Shown: piece by piece, positions 46,703-55,393 of the stretch
Layout: each line of letters starts with the position of its first letter
Position numbering within the stretch: position 1 is the stretch's first letter
Source: CAVUXJ01 sp963814975
Lineage (GTDB): Bacteria; Acidobacteriota; Vicinamibacteria; Vicinamibacterales; CAVVIG01
Assembly: GCA_963814975.1 (NCBI GenBank)
Contig: CAWFFB010000027.1
Location: forward strand, 1-64,000
Direction: 5' to 3'
Length of the DNA: 64,000 nucleotides
Notes under the pieces: generated by a model
The model's input: only the letters and a program-made list of their open reading frames with translations
What the model was told of the DNA's origin: nothing
Databases searched by the model: none
Made by a program: the position numbers and the translations under genes

Positions 46703-47866
46703 TCAGTACAGCAGATACTGCCGGCGCAGCGCTGCGAAGTCGTCCACCGCCGGTTCCCACGATCGCGCGATATCTTCCAACGTCGCCTCCGCCTCGATCT
46801 GCTCACGCAGCGTCGGCGACCCCGCAAGGATGTCGAACGGCAGCTTCTGGAGTTCGTACTGGTACGGCGGTTCGCGCCAGCGGAAGCCGTCGGGATTGGC
46901 CGCACGAAAGGCGGTGACCAACGCGACGCCTGTCAGCACGGGGCGGAACGCCTCGCGATCGAGCACGTGAATCTGGCACCCGCCGCAACTCTGGCGTGCA
47001 TGTTTGTGGAACGTCGGCTCGAACACCGCCGGCCGGAAGAAGGCACCCGGCAGGCGACGGCGATTCAGCTCGTCGGCAAAGCGCTCCGCCGTCACGCCCG
47101 GTGCGCCGACGAGCTCGAACGGGCGTGTGGTTCCCCGACCTTCCGAGACACTCGTTCCCTCTAACAGGACGGTGCCGGGATACACGATCGCGGTGTCGAG
47201 CGTTGGAATGTTCGGCGAAGGCATCACCCACGGTCCCTGCGCGGTGTCGTGGTACATGTCGCGCCGCCACTCGGCGAGCGCGATCACAGAGAGGTCGGCG
47301 CCGATGCCGAAGTGCTCGTTGAACAATCGCGCCAGCTCGCCGATCGTCATGCCGTGTCGCATCGGAATGGGATAGAGGCCGACGAACGACTCGAAGCCCG
47401 CGACCAGCATCGGCCCCTCGACGGCTATGCCGCCGATCGGGTTGGGCCGGTCGCACACGATCACCTTGACGCCATGCTTGCGGGCCGCGATCAGGCAGTT
47501 GGCCATCGTGTAGATATAGGTGTAGATGCGGGTGCCGACGTCCTGCAGATCGATCACCAGCACCTCGACCTCGCGCAGCATTTCCGCCGACGGCTCACGT
47601 GCCTCGCTGTAAAGGGAATACACGGGAACCCCGCGGCGATCGTCGCGGCCGTGCGCGGTTTCGATCATGTTCTCCTGCACGTCGGAGCGGAATCCGTGCT
47701 GGGGACCGAAGATCGCGCTGAGGTGCGCGCGGGGGTGGGCCGCCAGGCGGTCGGCGATGTGCCCGAGTCCGTGATCGACCGACGCCGGGTTACAGACGAC
47801 GCCGACGCGCTTGCCGTCGAGCGCCGAGGAGGCCAGCAGCCGCTCGGAGCCGAGTTGAACGCCCAT
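46703..47866 (-). CDS. namZ: NamZ-like exo-beta-N-acetylmuramidase (DUF1343)
   Basis: 387 residues. Conserved blocks GVVCNPASVDHGLGHIADRL, IFGPQHGFRSDVQENM, LVIDLQDVGTRIYTYIYTM, CDRPNPIGG and FVGLYPIPMRHGMTIGELA define the DUF1343 family, shown elsewhere to remove terminal MurNAc from peptidoglycan fragments. No signal peptide is visible, so a cytoplasmic or differently exported form is possible. It stands alone between convergent and divergent neighbours. Confidence 0.88.
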   Translation of the reverse strand: MGVQLGSERLLASSALDGKRVGVVCNPASVDHGLGHIADRLAAHPRAHLSAIFGPQHGFRSDVQENMIETAHGRDDRRGVPVYSLYSEAREPSAEMLREVEVLVIDLQDVGTRIYTYIYTMANCLIAARKHGVKVIVCDRPNPIGGIAVEGPMLVAGFESFVGLYPIPMRHGMTIGELARLFNEHFGIGADLSVIALAEWRRDMYHDTAQGPWVMPSPNIPTLDTAIVYPGTVLLEGTSVSEGRGTTRPFELVGAPGVTAERFADELNRRRLPGAFFRPAVFEPTFHKHARQSCGGCQIHVLDREAFRPVLTGVALVTAFRAANPDGFRWREPPYQYELQKLPFDILAGSPTLREQIEAEATLEDIARSWEPAVDDFAALRRQYLLY

Positions 47867-48201
47867 GCGTGATTATTTCATGCGCGGACCTGCGCCCCGG
47901 GGCTTCACACCCGGCAAATCCTTCGGCAGCCGGGGATCCTCCCGGACATCCTGAGTAGCCCTCCCCCAAGCACGGCCTTGCTTGTACCGACCGACGGTTG
48001 ATAGACTACGCGCCGTTGGTGGCCAGTCCCGCCTGCTTCGCCCGTGCCGAGAGCCGATCGAGCCTCAATCCTGACTCGTTCTCCCCTCCACGCCTCTGCA
48101 GAGCCGACGAGCAACCACCGTCCGGGACGGTCGACCCGGAGTAAGCGCGTTGAACTGCACCGGGTCGTCGTCAAAGCGGCCCGGGCGAACGAGGAGAGGG
48201 T
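47867..48201. other. Long 5' region of the RNA-binding protein gene
   Basis: 335 bases without a gene. TTGCTT (47978-47983) and TAGACT (48002-48007), 18 bases apart, could be a promoter for the RRM gene, leaving a ~190-base leader that ends in GAGGAGAGGGT before the ATG. Long leaders are common for cold-inducible RNA-binding proteins; autoregulation is possible but not shown. Confidence 0.35.
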
Positions 48202-48540
48202 ATGGGTCGAAGGCTCTACGTCGGAAATCTTCCTTACACCACGGGCGAGGCGGAGTTGCAGGAATTGTTCGCCAAAGCCGGAAACGTCGAATCAGTACGT
48301 GTCATGCGCGATGCGGCGACAGGCCGGGCGCGCGGCTTCGCCTTTGTCGAAATGGCAACGGACGAGGAGGCGCAGAAGGCAGCCACCGAGTTCAACCAGT
48401 ATCAGATGGGTGGCCGAAGCCTGACGGTCAATGAGGCACGGCCCAAGCCCGAAGGGGGTTTTGGCGGCGGCGGCGGCGGCTACGGGGGCAATCGTGGCGG
48501 TGGCGGCGGTGGCGGCGGACGTCGCGAACCGCGCTGGTAA
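48202..48540 (+). CDS. RRM RNA-binding protein with Gly-rich tail
   Basis: 112 residues. One RRM with RNP2 (RLYVGNLPY) and RNP1 (ARGFAFVEM), then a tail of Gly runs with interspersed Tyr, Asn and Arg (YGGNRGGGGG). This layout matches cyanobacterial and other bacterial cold-induced Rbp proteins. It likely binds single-stranded RNA as a chaperone in the cytoplasm. Confidence 0.93.
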   Translation: MGRRLYVGNLPYTTGEAELQELFAKAGNVESVRVMRDAATGRARGFAFVEMATDEEAQKAATEFNQYQMGGRSLTVNEARPKPEGGFGGGGGGYGGNRGGGGGGGGRREPRW

Positions 48541-48735
48541 CGCCTTCGCCGGGTGCGGATCGGTGCCGCGATGGGGATCCATCCCCTGTAGCCTGCCGTC
48601 TCTCTCGGCTATCGACTCTTCGGCAAGCCGGGTCGCGCGCGTCCAAGCGTCGTGTGCCTTCTGGGGGCCCGGGCGCCGCGGGGGCGCCGCGGCCGCCAGC
48701 GAACGTGTGAGTAGAAGTGTCAGTATAGGAGAGCG

Positions 48736-48951
48736 ATGAAAGCGTGGACCAAAGGTGATCGTGTTGTCCAGCCCACTTACGGGCCGGGTACGCTCGTGGA
48801 AGTCAACGAGCACCACACGGTAATCGACTTCGATGAGCACGGGCGGCGTGTGTTTGCCACCCGTCTGGTCGTGCTTCAGGCGACCAACGAGCCGGCGCCG
48901 GCCAAGGCGGCGCGGAAGCGCGCGACGAAGGCGAAGAAAGCCGCGTCCTAA
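48736..48951 (+). CDS. Small CarD/DUF3553-like Tudor-type protein
   Basis: 71 residues with AGGAGAG before ATG 48736. KGDRVVQPTYGPGTLVEV and TVIDFDEHGRRVFATRL form the short barrel found in CarD N-termini and UvrD tails, followed by a Lys/Ala-rich basic tail (KAARKRATKAKKAAS) suited to nucleic-acid binding. The domain usually contacts RNA polymerase. The 3' end overlaps the convergent flavoprotein gene by four bases. Confidence 0.75.
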   Translation: MKAWTKGDRVVQPTYGPGTLVEVNEHHTVIDFDEHGRRVFATRLVVLQATNEPAPAKAARKRATKAKKAAS

Positions 48952-50204
48952 CCATCTCCCTCCTGCCGGAAAGCGGCAGCTAGTCCGCGGGCGGCCACGT
49001 GTGCAGTGGCCCATGCCCATTGGAAGTTGAAGCCGCCGAGGCGGCCGTCCACATCAAGAATCTCCCCTACCAGATAAAGCCCCGGGCAGATGCGCGACTC
49101 CATGGTGGCCGGGTCGATCTCGGTCAGCGCCAGTCCTCCCGCCGTCACCTCAGCGTAGTTGTAGCCGCGCGTCCCGGCGATCGGAAGCGGCCATTCGACC
49201 AGGGCATGCGCCAGACGCCGCCGGTTGTCGCGTGAGAGTTGCGCGAGAATCGACTCGCCGTCGATCGCAAGCCGGCGGAGCACGGCTGCAGCGACCGACG
49301 CCGGAACGAGCGTCGACAGCGCGGCGTGTATCGAGGCTTTCGCCCGGTCCCTGGTGAGGTCCGTCAGAAGTCGATCTGCGGCGGCGAAGTGCCGGCCGGG
49401 GCAGAAGCTCACGGTGATCGCGACGGTCCGTCCCTCGAGGTGCGCGCGCGCCCAGTGACGTGACGCGTTCAAGGCCACCGGTCCGCTGACGCCGAAGTGG
49501 GTCCAGAGCAGCGCGCCGGTGAGCCGCGAGGCGGCCGCGCCCTCGATCCACACCGTCAGCTCCACCTCGTGCGCGACGCCCGACAGCTCCGCGTGAAACG
49601 CGGAGGAGCCCTGCGTTTCGAGCAGCAGCAGCGGCGCCAGGCCCGGGGTCGTCGGCACAGATGTGTGGCCGAGCCGTTCGGCCACGGCATACCCCGCGCC
49701 GTCGCTGCCGCTCTTCGGCAGGGAGCGGCCGCCGGTCGCGAGGACCACGGCCCTCGCCTGGAGATCACCGCGCGCCGCCGATACGGTGAAGCCGTCGGGC
49801 GCGCGTGCCACGTCGAGGACGCGATGGCCGGCGAGCAGTTGCACGCCGCGTGCATTCGATTCGGTGAGCAACGCCTCCAGTACGTCGCGGGCGCGATTCG
49901 AGTCAGGGAACAACTTGCCGTCCGCTTCTTCGTGCAGCGGGACGCCGATCTCGCGAAAGAAGGCGATCGTCTCGCTGACGGGGAAGGCCCGCAGGATCTG
50001 TCGAATGATCGTGCGGCGGCCGCCCCAGAAATCCCGGTCCGAGACAGCGGCATTGGTAACGTTGCAGCGCGAGCCGCCGCTGACGAGAATCTTGGCGCCA
50101 GGTCGCTTGGCAGTGTCGAGGAGAGAGACACGTAACGAGGGCGCAAGACGGCGCGTGAATATCGCGGTGGCCAGGCCGGCCGCGCCGGCCCCGACGATCG
50201 CCAC
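48948..50204 (-). CDS. BaiN/HI0933-like flavoprotein
   Basis: About 419 residues. FAD-binding VAIVGAGAAGLATAIF, the family motif KILVSGGSRCNVTNA, VLATGGRSLPKSGSDGAGY and the C-terminal GYNYAEVTAGGLALTEIDP and DVDGRLGGFNFQWAWATAHVA. The frame is open to 50360, but the extension has no resemblance to the family and no ATG, GTG or TTG lies between; I chose GTG 50204, just after the preceding gene's stop. Members reduce bile-acid or unknown substrates; function unassigned. Confidence 0.82.
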   Translation of the reverse strand: MAIVGAGAAGLATAIFTRRLAPSLRVSLLDTAKRPGAKILVSGGSRCNVTNAAVSDRDFWGGRRTIIRQILRAFPVSETIAFFREIGVPLHEEADGKLFPDSNRARDVLEALLTESNARGVQLLAGHRVLDVARAPDGFTVSAARGDLQARAVVLATGGRSLPKSGSDGAGYAVAERLGHTSVPTTPGLAPLLLLETQGSSAFHAELSGVAHEVELTVWIEGAAASRLTGALLWTHFGVSGPVALNASRHWARAHLEGRTVAITVSFCPGRHFAAADRLLTDLTRDRAKASIHAALSTLVPASVAAAVLRRLAIDGESILAQLSRDNRRRLAHALVEWPLPIAGTRGYNYAEVTAGGLALTEIDPATMESRICPGLYLVGEILDVDGRLGGFNFQWAWATAHVAARGLAAAFRQEGDG

Positions 50205-50224
50205 GTCGCAGGAAAACGGGGAGC

Positions 50225-50584
50225 TCAGTCCCTCTGCCAGTCCCGCGCGAGTTTCTGGAAGTCCTCGACGAACCCATGGATCATCGACACGACCGGCTGG
50301 GTCTTGACGGCTTGGGGGAACCGATCGTCGGGCGGCGGAGTTTTGTCCGTGTCGAACCAATCTTCCAGATCCCCGACGCTCAGGTCAGAATCATCTTGAG
50401 CGGTGACAGTCGAATCGTGAAACGGGACCGGCCGCACCACGTGAAGCGGCGGCGCGGCCGCCGGCGAAGAGAGGGCAGCCTCCGCCGGATGAAAGACGGC
50501 CTCCACCCACTGGAGGACGCGGTGGCGTGCGGCAGCGTCGGGGAGCCGCGCCAGTAGAGCGGCAATGCCTTCCATCGCCTCCAA
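50225..50584 (-). CDS. Hypothetical protein, acidic (possible frame break at start)
   Basis: 119 residues: a helical N-terminus (GIAALLARLPDAAARHRVLQ), a Pro/Ala-rich middle and an acidic C-terminal part (DLSVGDLEDWFDTDKTPPPD). A neighbouring frame supplies a better start (MDKADPTRGALA at about 50641) that would join at RSELEAMEG through a one-base error near 50600-50610, next to a run of six C. The family resembles short proteins with a 'helix-LP-helix' N-terminus that I cannot name. It lies 20 bases upstream of the flavoprotein. Confidence 0.6.
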   Translation of the reverse strand: MEAMEGIAALLARLPDAAARHRVLQWVEAVFHPAEAALSSPAAAPPLHVVRPVPFHDSTVTAQDDSDLSVGDLEDWFDTDKTPPPDDRFPQAVKTQPVVSMIHGFVEDFQKLARDWQRD

Positions 50585-50701
50585 CTCCGATCGGGCGCGA
50601 GCGCCCCCCGGGTCGGATCAGCCTTGTCCATTGTCACCGCTTCGGGATCGCATTGTCTGTAGTGGATCGGGCTGGGCATGGCATTCCTTCAGGCGGCCCC
50701 T

Positions 50702-50887
50702 TCAGGAACGACCCGAATCTGCGGTTTCGTCGGTGATCACGAACGAACGCTCATCGCAGGCGCCACAGCGCACGGTAGAGGTCCCTCCGTCGTTGGATCG
50801 TCCCACTACCTGGGTGCGGTGGCTCCCGCATTTCGGGCAGATGTGCGGTACCTGGACCGCGTGTTTCGTGCCGCCGGGAAGAGCCAT
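50702..50887 (-). CDS. Small zinc-ribbon protein
   Basis: 61 residues. ICPKCGSHRT and VRCGACDERSF give a CxxC...CxxC zinc ribbon in a beta context. No other domain. It is the third short zinc-ribbon protein in the window. Function not known. Confidence 0.6.
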   Translation of the reverse strand: MALPGGTKHAVQVPHICPKCGSHRTQVVGRSNDGGTSTVRCGACDERSFVITDETADSGRS

Positions 50888-51257
50888 AATGTCATAAACA
50901 GTCGCAATCCGATTGCCACCTCGTCACAGCCGGCAAAGTCCTTCATGCCCAATTACTTCAGTGCCAGACAGCCTGGACGCTTACGTACGCTCCGTGTCCC
51001 GATTCAGGACAGTGCGCTTGCAATTCTGCAAGTCGGTCGGGTCGAGTGACGTGACCACACAGCGCACGTGGTGAGCACAGAGGGCTTCGGGAACCAGACC
51101 AGGGCTCCACGTTCGAGGGTCTCGATCCGAAGGGTGCAATCTGCGCCGTTCCACAGACTTCAGCCTGTCACTGTTTCGGACTTGAAGGTTGTTCGCGATC
51201 CCCAGTACGCTCCGCCCGTCGGGGGAAATATCCCGTCCATATTCCGAGAGGTGAAGG
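50888..51257. other. Intergenic region before the OFA transporter
   Basis: 370 bases without a supported gene. The 3' end carries GAGAGGTGAAGG, the transporter's ribosome-binding site. No clear promoter pair or hairpin was seen. Confidence 0.4.
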
Positions 51258-52457
51258 ATGAATCGCTGGCGGGTGGTCGTCGGCGGGGTATCGATGAATC
51301 TCGCTCTGGGATCCCTGTACGCCTGGAGCGTCTTCGTCTTGCCGCTCGAACAGGAGTTCGGGTGGACGCGAGCGCAGACCTCGTGGGTCTTCACGATTGC
51401 GATTGTCACGTTTGCTGTCACGTTCATCTTCGCAGGCCGGATGCAGGACGTGCGCGGTCCTCGACTATGTGCGCTTCTCGGCGCCGTGCTGGTCTCCCTT
51501 GGCTTCTTTCTCGCCAGTTTCACGACCTCTCTGTCGTATCTCTACCTGATCTTCGCGATCGTCGGCGCGGGGAACGGCTTTGGCTACGCGGCGCCGATGC
51601 CGGTGGCCTCGAAGTGGTTTCCCGACAAGCGCGGGCTGGTTGTCGGTCTGATGGTCGGCGGATACGGTGCAGGCTCCGCCATTATCGGACCAGTCGCGAG
51701 CAGCCTCATTCAGTCGATGGGATGGCGGCCCACGTTCAGGCTTCTCGGCAGTGTGTTCTTCGTGATGGGCATGATCGGCACGTGGTTGTTGATCAACCCT
51801 CCTGTCGGCTTCCGTCCGAGCGGATGGACGCCGCCGGCGACGGCCGCGGCTCGCCGTGATTTCTCGACCGCGGAGATGCTGCGGACGCCGCAGTTCTATG
51901 GGCTGTGGCTCGCGTACTGTCTCGGTGCGACGGCAGGACTCATGACGATCAGCCAGCTGGTACCGTTCGCCAGAAGCACCGGGCTCGGGCCCGCTGCGGC
52001 GACTTTCGCGATCACCGTCGGCGCCTTCGGCAACGCGGGCGGACGAATCCTGTCAGGCTGGCTGTCAGACATGATGGGACGATTGACCACGCTTCGCGTG
52101 ATGGTTCTCGCGTCGGCGCTGGCGATGCCCGCGCTCTTCGTCTGGCGACAAGAGGTCCTGCTGTTCTACATCCTCGTGGCGGTCGTGTACTGGTGCTACG
52201 GCACGCAACTATCGGTCTTTGCATCGGCGACCGCAGATCTCTACGGCACTCGGAATCTGGGCCTCAACTACGGGGTCCTTTTTACCGCGTGGGGCGCCGC
52301 GGGGATCCTGGGCCCGATGATCGCCGCCCGGGTCTACGATGCATCCGGCGGATATCGGTACGCGTTTTATGCGGCCAGCGGGCTGGCCGTCGTTGCCTTC
52401 GTCTCGCTGACGTTCGCCAAATCGGCGTCCGCCGTGCCGAGTGCTCGCGCCGCGTAG
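51258..52457 (+). CDS. MFS transporter, oxalate/formate antiporter (OFA) family
   Basis: 399 residues with 12 predicted helices. The OFA pattern is visible: LGSLYAWSVFVLPLEQEFGWTRAQ split as LGSLYAWSVF and EFGWTRAQTSWVFTIAI, GNGFGYAAPMPVASKWFPDK, the loop RGLVVGLMVGGYGAG, and the second-half motif LNYGVLFTAWGAAGILGP. Members exchange oxalate, formate, or other small acids; the substrate cannot be read from sequence. It lies alone before the lactonase gene. Confidence 0.9.
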   Translation: MNRWRVVVGGVSMNLALGSLYAWSVFVLPLEQEFGWTRAQTSWVFTIAIVTFAVTFIFAGRMQDVRGPRLCALLGAVLVSLGFFLASFTTSLSYLYLIFAIVGAGNGFGYAAPMPVASKWFPDKRGLVVGLMVGGYGAGSAIIGPVASSLIQSMGWRPTFRLLGSVFFVMGMIGTWLLINPPVGFRPSGWTPPATAAARRDFSTAEMLRTPQFYGLWLAYCLGATAGLMTISQLVPFARSTGLGPAAATFAITVGAFGNAGGRILSGWLSDMMGRLTTLRVMVLASALAMPALFVWRQEVLLFYILVAVVYWCYGTQLSVFASATADLYGTRNLGLNYGVLFTAWGAAGILGPMIAARVYDASGGYRYAFYAASGLAVVAFVSLTFAKSASAVPSARAA

Positions 52458-52639
52458 AGAGAAACGGAGATCACGGAGGTCACGGGATCACAACGAAGCA
52501 ACGAAGAAGCAGAGTTCATTTGACGTATTGTCAGGCACTGACTCCGTGGCTCGGTTCCTCCGTTGTTGAACCGTTGCCTCTATAGCCTCCGTTGACCATG
52601 GCTCGTACAATCGCGCGGCTGCGCGCCAGGAGAACCGTG

Positions 52640-53932
52640 ATGAGTATGCGATCCCTTCGCTCCCGTTCGAGCCGGTCGTGGTGGGCGGTATGTGCGGCCG
52701 GCGGTGTGTTCATGATCACCCTCGCCGCGCTTCAGCTCTCTGCGCAGTCGAAGCCGGGCGCGGTCGTGCTCTTTGCCGGCCTCGGGCCAGAGCTGATCCA
52801 GTACGACGTGGATGTCGAGCACGCCACGCTGACGAAGCGTGGGTCCGTGATGATGCCGGCAAATGTACAGGAGGCGTGGCGCCATCCTTCGAAGCCGATC
52901 CTGTATGTGGCCTGGAGCGATCGGGGCCCCGGCGCAGGCAGCCCCGGCGGGAACAGCCATGGCTTGACGGCATTCGCGATCGATGGCGTGTCGGGCGCTC
53001 TGAAGCCCCACGGCCCTGCCACGACGCTCCGGTCGCGCGCGATTCACTTGACGGTCGATCCTCCGGGTGAGCATGTGCTGGTCGCGTACAACGAGCCACC
53101 CGGCCTGACGGTGCACCGGATTCAGCCGGATGGGACGATCGGTTCGGAGATCAAACCGGCCGCGCCGCTCGAACTGGGGATCTACCCGCACCATGTGCGC
53201 GTCGATCCGTCCAACCTGAGCGTGCTTCTCATGTCGCGCGGCAACAACCCGACGAGCACGAAAGCTGAAGAACCGGGCTCCATTCATATTCTCAGTTACA
53301 AGAATGGCGTGCTGGCGAATCGCAAGACCGTCGCCCCCAACCGTGGGTTTGGCTTCCAGGTTCGCCACTCGGATTTTCATCCCACGCGTCCCTGGGTATA
53401 CCTCACGCTCGAGCGGCAGAACAAGCTCCAGATGTATCAGAAAGCCGCCGATGGCACGTTGAGCGACGCGCCGTCGTTTTCGAAAGAAACGCTGATCGAT
53501 CCCGCCCACGTTCGGCCGGGCCAGACGACGAGCAGCATCCACGTGCATCCCAACGGCCGGTTCGTCTACCTCGGTAACCGCTCGGCTGGCACGACGCGCG
53601 ACGGGGGCCAGACGGTGTTTGCCGGCGGCGAAAACTCCATCGCCGCCTTCGAGATCAATCAGACCACGGGCGAGCCGACGCTCATCCAGAACGCCGATAC
53701 GCGCGGCTTCACACCACGGACGTTCGCTCTCGACCCCTCGGGCCGCTTCCTCGTCGTCGCCAATCAGGTCTCGATGCAGGTCCGCGACGGCAACTCGGTG
53801 AAGACCGTTCCTGGAGGCCTGACGGTGTTCAAGGTCCAGAGCGATGGCAAACTCGAGTTCGTGCGCAAGTACGACCTGGACGTCAGCGCCGACAAGGCGC
53901 TGTTCTGGGCGGGGCTTGTCTCGGTGCATTGA
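52640..53932 (+). CDS. Secreted lactonase-family beta-propeller protein
   Basis: 430 residues from ATG 52640, which has AGGAGA six bases upstream. A signal peptide (WAVCAAGGVFMITLAALQLSAQS) precedes a seven-bladed propeller of the 6-phosphogluconolactonase/YbhE family (IHLTVDPPGEHVLVAYN, GIYPHHVRVDPSNLSVLLMS, SIHVHPNGRFVYLGNRSAG, TFALDPSGRFLVVANQ). An exported form is unlikely to act on phosphogluconolactone. Downstream lies long-hairpin repeat copy 2. Confidence 0.88.
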   Translation: MSMRSLRSRSSRSWWAVCAAGGVFMITLAALQLSAQSKPGAVVLFAGLGPELIQYDVDVEHATLTKRGSVMMPANVQEAWRHPSKPILYVAWSDRGPGAGSPGGNSHGLTAFAIDGVSGALKPHGPATTLRSRAIHLTVDPPGEHVLVAYNEPPGLTVHRIQPDGTIGSEIKPAAPLELGIYPHHVRVDPSNLSVLLMSRGNNPTSTKAEEPGSIHILSYKNGVLANRKTVAPNRGFGFQVRHSDFHPTRPWVYLTLERQNKLQMYQKAADGTLSDAPSFSKETLIDPAHVRPGQTTSSIHVHPNGRFVYLGNRSAGTTRDGGQTVFAGGENSIAAFEINQTTGEPTLIQNADTRGFTPRTFALDPSGRFLVVANQVSMQVRDGNSVKTVPGGLTVFKVQSDGKLEFVRKYDLDVSADKALFWAGLVSVH

Positions 53933-53973
53933 AGCGTCGCAGGAGATGACGGGATACGTCAGGAAGCTTGGCT

Positions 53974-54127
53974 CGTATCGGGGGATCAAGGACCACCTTC
54001 CAGGTGGGGCATCCCGGCTGGCTGCATTGCTCCGTCCTCAAATACTCCCGGTGACTCGGTATTCCCGGTCGTCGCGCCTTGCCCCCTGCGCCGCGCTCTG
54101 AAATCCAGTCCTTGTTCACCCGGCACG
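53974..54127. repeat. Long-hairpin repeat element, copy 2
   Basis: The arms 53974-53993 and 54108-54127 pair at 16 of 20 positions; AAGGAC/GTCCTT here replaces TACCAG/CTGGTA of copy 1 and keeps the stem. The core GGGGCATCCCGGCTGGC ... GTCGTCGCGCCTTGCC matches 20857-20950. It sits between convergent genes, and the GcvT-like stop codon (54116-54118) lies in the right arm. Confidence 0.75.
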
Positions 54128-55333
54128 GGCCGCCAGCGCCAGGGCCGGTGCCGTCTTGCGTTTGGGGTTGAAGAAGGGCGTTTTTACGACGGTGGCGGGA
54201 ACTTTGTGGCGGACGGCCTCGACGGTGATCTCGAATTCGACCGCGGTGCCTTCCGCCGCGTGCGGGGCGTCGATCGTGGCCAACGCGATCAGTTTTTTCA
54301 ATACCGGCGACCAGGTCGTCGTTGTCGCACGGCCAATCTGCCGGTTTTCGTGATAGACCGGGACGGCGACACGGGACGCGGCGGCCGTCAACTGCGGAGG
54401 CATGCCGAGCTCTTCGTAGAGTCTTTCGACGGCCGCCCAGCCGATTTCGAGCCCCACGATCCGCCGCGCCGGTCCCCGGCGATATTCATCGGCGAGCATC
54501 TGGCGGCCGACGAACGGCTGCTTGTCGAGCTGCACGAGCCGATCCAGCCCCATCTCGAAGGGAGAATACTTCTGTGATTCAATCAACGCTTTCTTGCTGC
54601 TGTTGAAGTCGACGTCGATGAGGAGCAACCCTGCCTCGACCCGGGCGACGTCCAGGGCCAGCATGCCCACCGGCCGGATGTCGAAGGGGCGCCCCGCGAT
54701 CATCAAGGCGTCCCAGACCTCGATCGCGCGATCCCAGGGGATCCAGATCTCGTATCCGAGGTCGCCGGTATAACCCGTTCGGGAAATGTCGACGGGGACG
54801 CCCGCAATCGAGCCGTGCGTCATGCGGAAGTACCGGAGGGTCCGGATGTCGGCATCGGCCGCGGCTGCCAGCACGCCTGCCGAGGTCGGCCCCTGCAGCG
54901 CGAGCGCCGCCACCTGTTCCGAGATGTCGTCGATGGCCACGCTCAGGCCGACGGCGTTCTGGCTGAACCAGCGAAGGCTCGGATCAGCGGCCGTCCACCG
55001 GAACGTGTCCTCGGAGACGCGCGTCACGGTCCCGTCGTCGATGACCTTGCCATGGTCGTCGCACCAGGGCGTGTAGTAGACCTGGCCAATCGCCAGTTCG
55101 CGGGCGTCGCGGGTGATCACACGATCGACCAGCTTGACGGCGTCGGGCCCGGTGATCAGGTACTTGAACAGCGGGGAGACATCGATGAGCGCGGCGGCGT
55201 TCCGGATCGCGTTGTATTCGTGCTCGTGGTGCGTTTCGTACGCGCTGACGGCATAGAAGCCGGACCACTCGCGGAAATTCAGGCTCTCGCATAGCGCAGC
55301 CGTCCGGGCATGCACGGCGGTTCCAATCGGCAT
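54116..55333 (-). CDS. GcvT-like aminomethyltransferase / folate-binding protein
   Basis: 405 residues. It carries FREWSGFYAVSAYETHHEHEY-like N-terminal sequence (FYAVSAYETHHEHEYNAIRN), DVSPLFKYLITGPDA, LALQGPTSAGVLA, DISRTGYTGDLGYEIWIP and VARVEAGLLLIDVDFNSSKK, typical of T-protein folate binding. The H, P and L proteins of glycine cleavage are not nearby, so it may be a sarcosine or dimethylglycine-type demethylase subunit. The last codons lie in the hairpin repeat. The start is near 55333, partly overlapping the start region of the divergent oxidoreductase. Confidence 0.85.
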   Translation of the reverse strand: MPIGTAVHARTAALCESLNFREWSGFYAVSAYETHHEHEYNAIRNAAALIDVSPLFKYLITGPDAVKLVDRVITRDARELAIGQVYYTPWCDDHGKVIDDGTVTRVSEDTFRWTAADPSLRWFSQNAVGLSVAIDDISEQVAALALQGPTSAGVLAAAADADIRTLRYFRMTHGSIAGVPVDISRTGYTGDLGYEIWIPWDRAIEVWDALMIAGRPFDIRPVGMLALDVARVEAGLLLIDVDFNSSKKALIESQKYSPFEMGLDRLVQLDKQPFVGRQMLADEYRRGPARRIVGLEIGWAAVERLYEELGMPPQLTAAASRVAVPVYHENRQIGRATTTTWSPVLKKLIALATIDAPHAAEGTAVEFEITVEAVRHKVPATVVKTPFFNPKRKTAPALALAARAG

Positions 55334-55393
55334 CGAGCGGATTATATTGGGGACGAAAGCACGAAAGCGCGAAAAGAACTACAGTCTGCGACG

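Noticed and set aside
48948..50360. Longer N-terminus of the flavoprotein to 50360
   Set aside because: The added 52 residues overlap the upstream gene out of frame and do not resemble the family.
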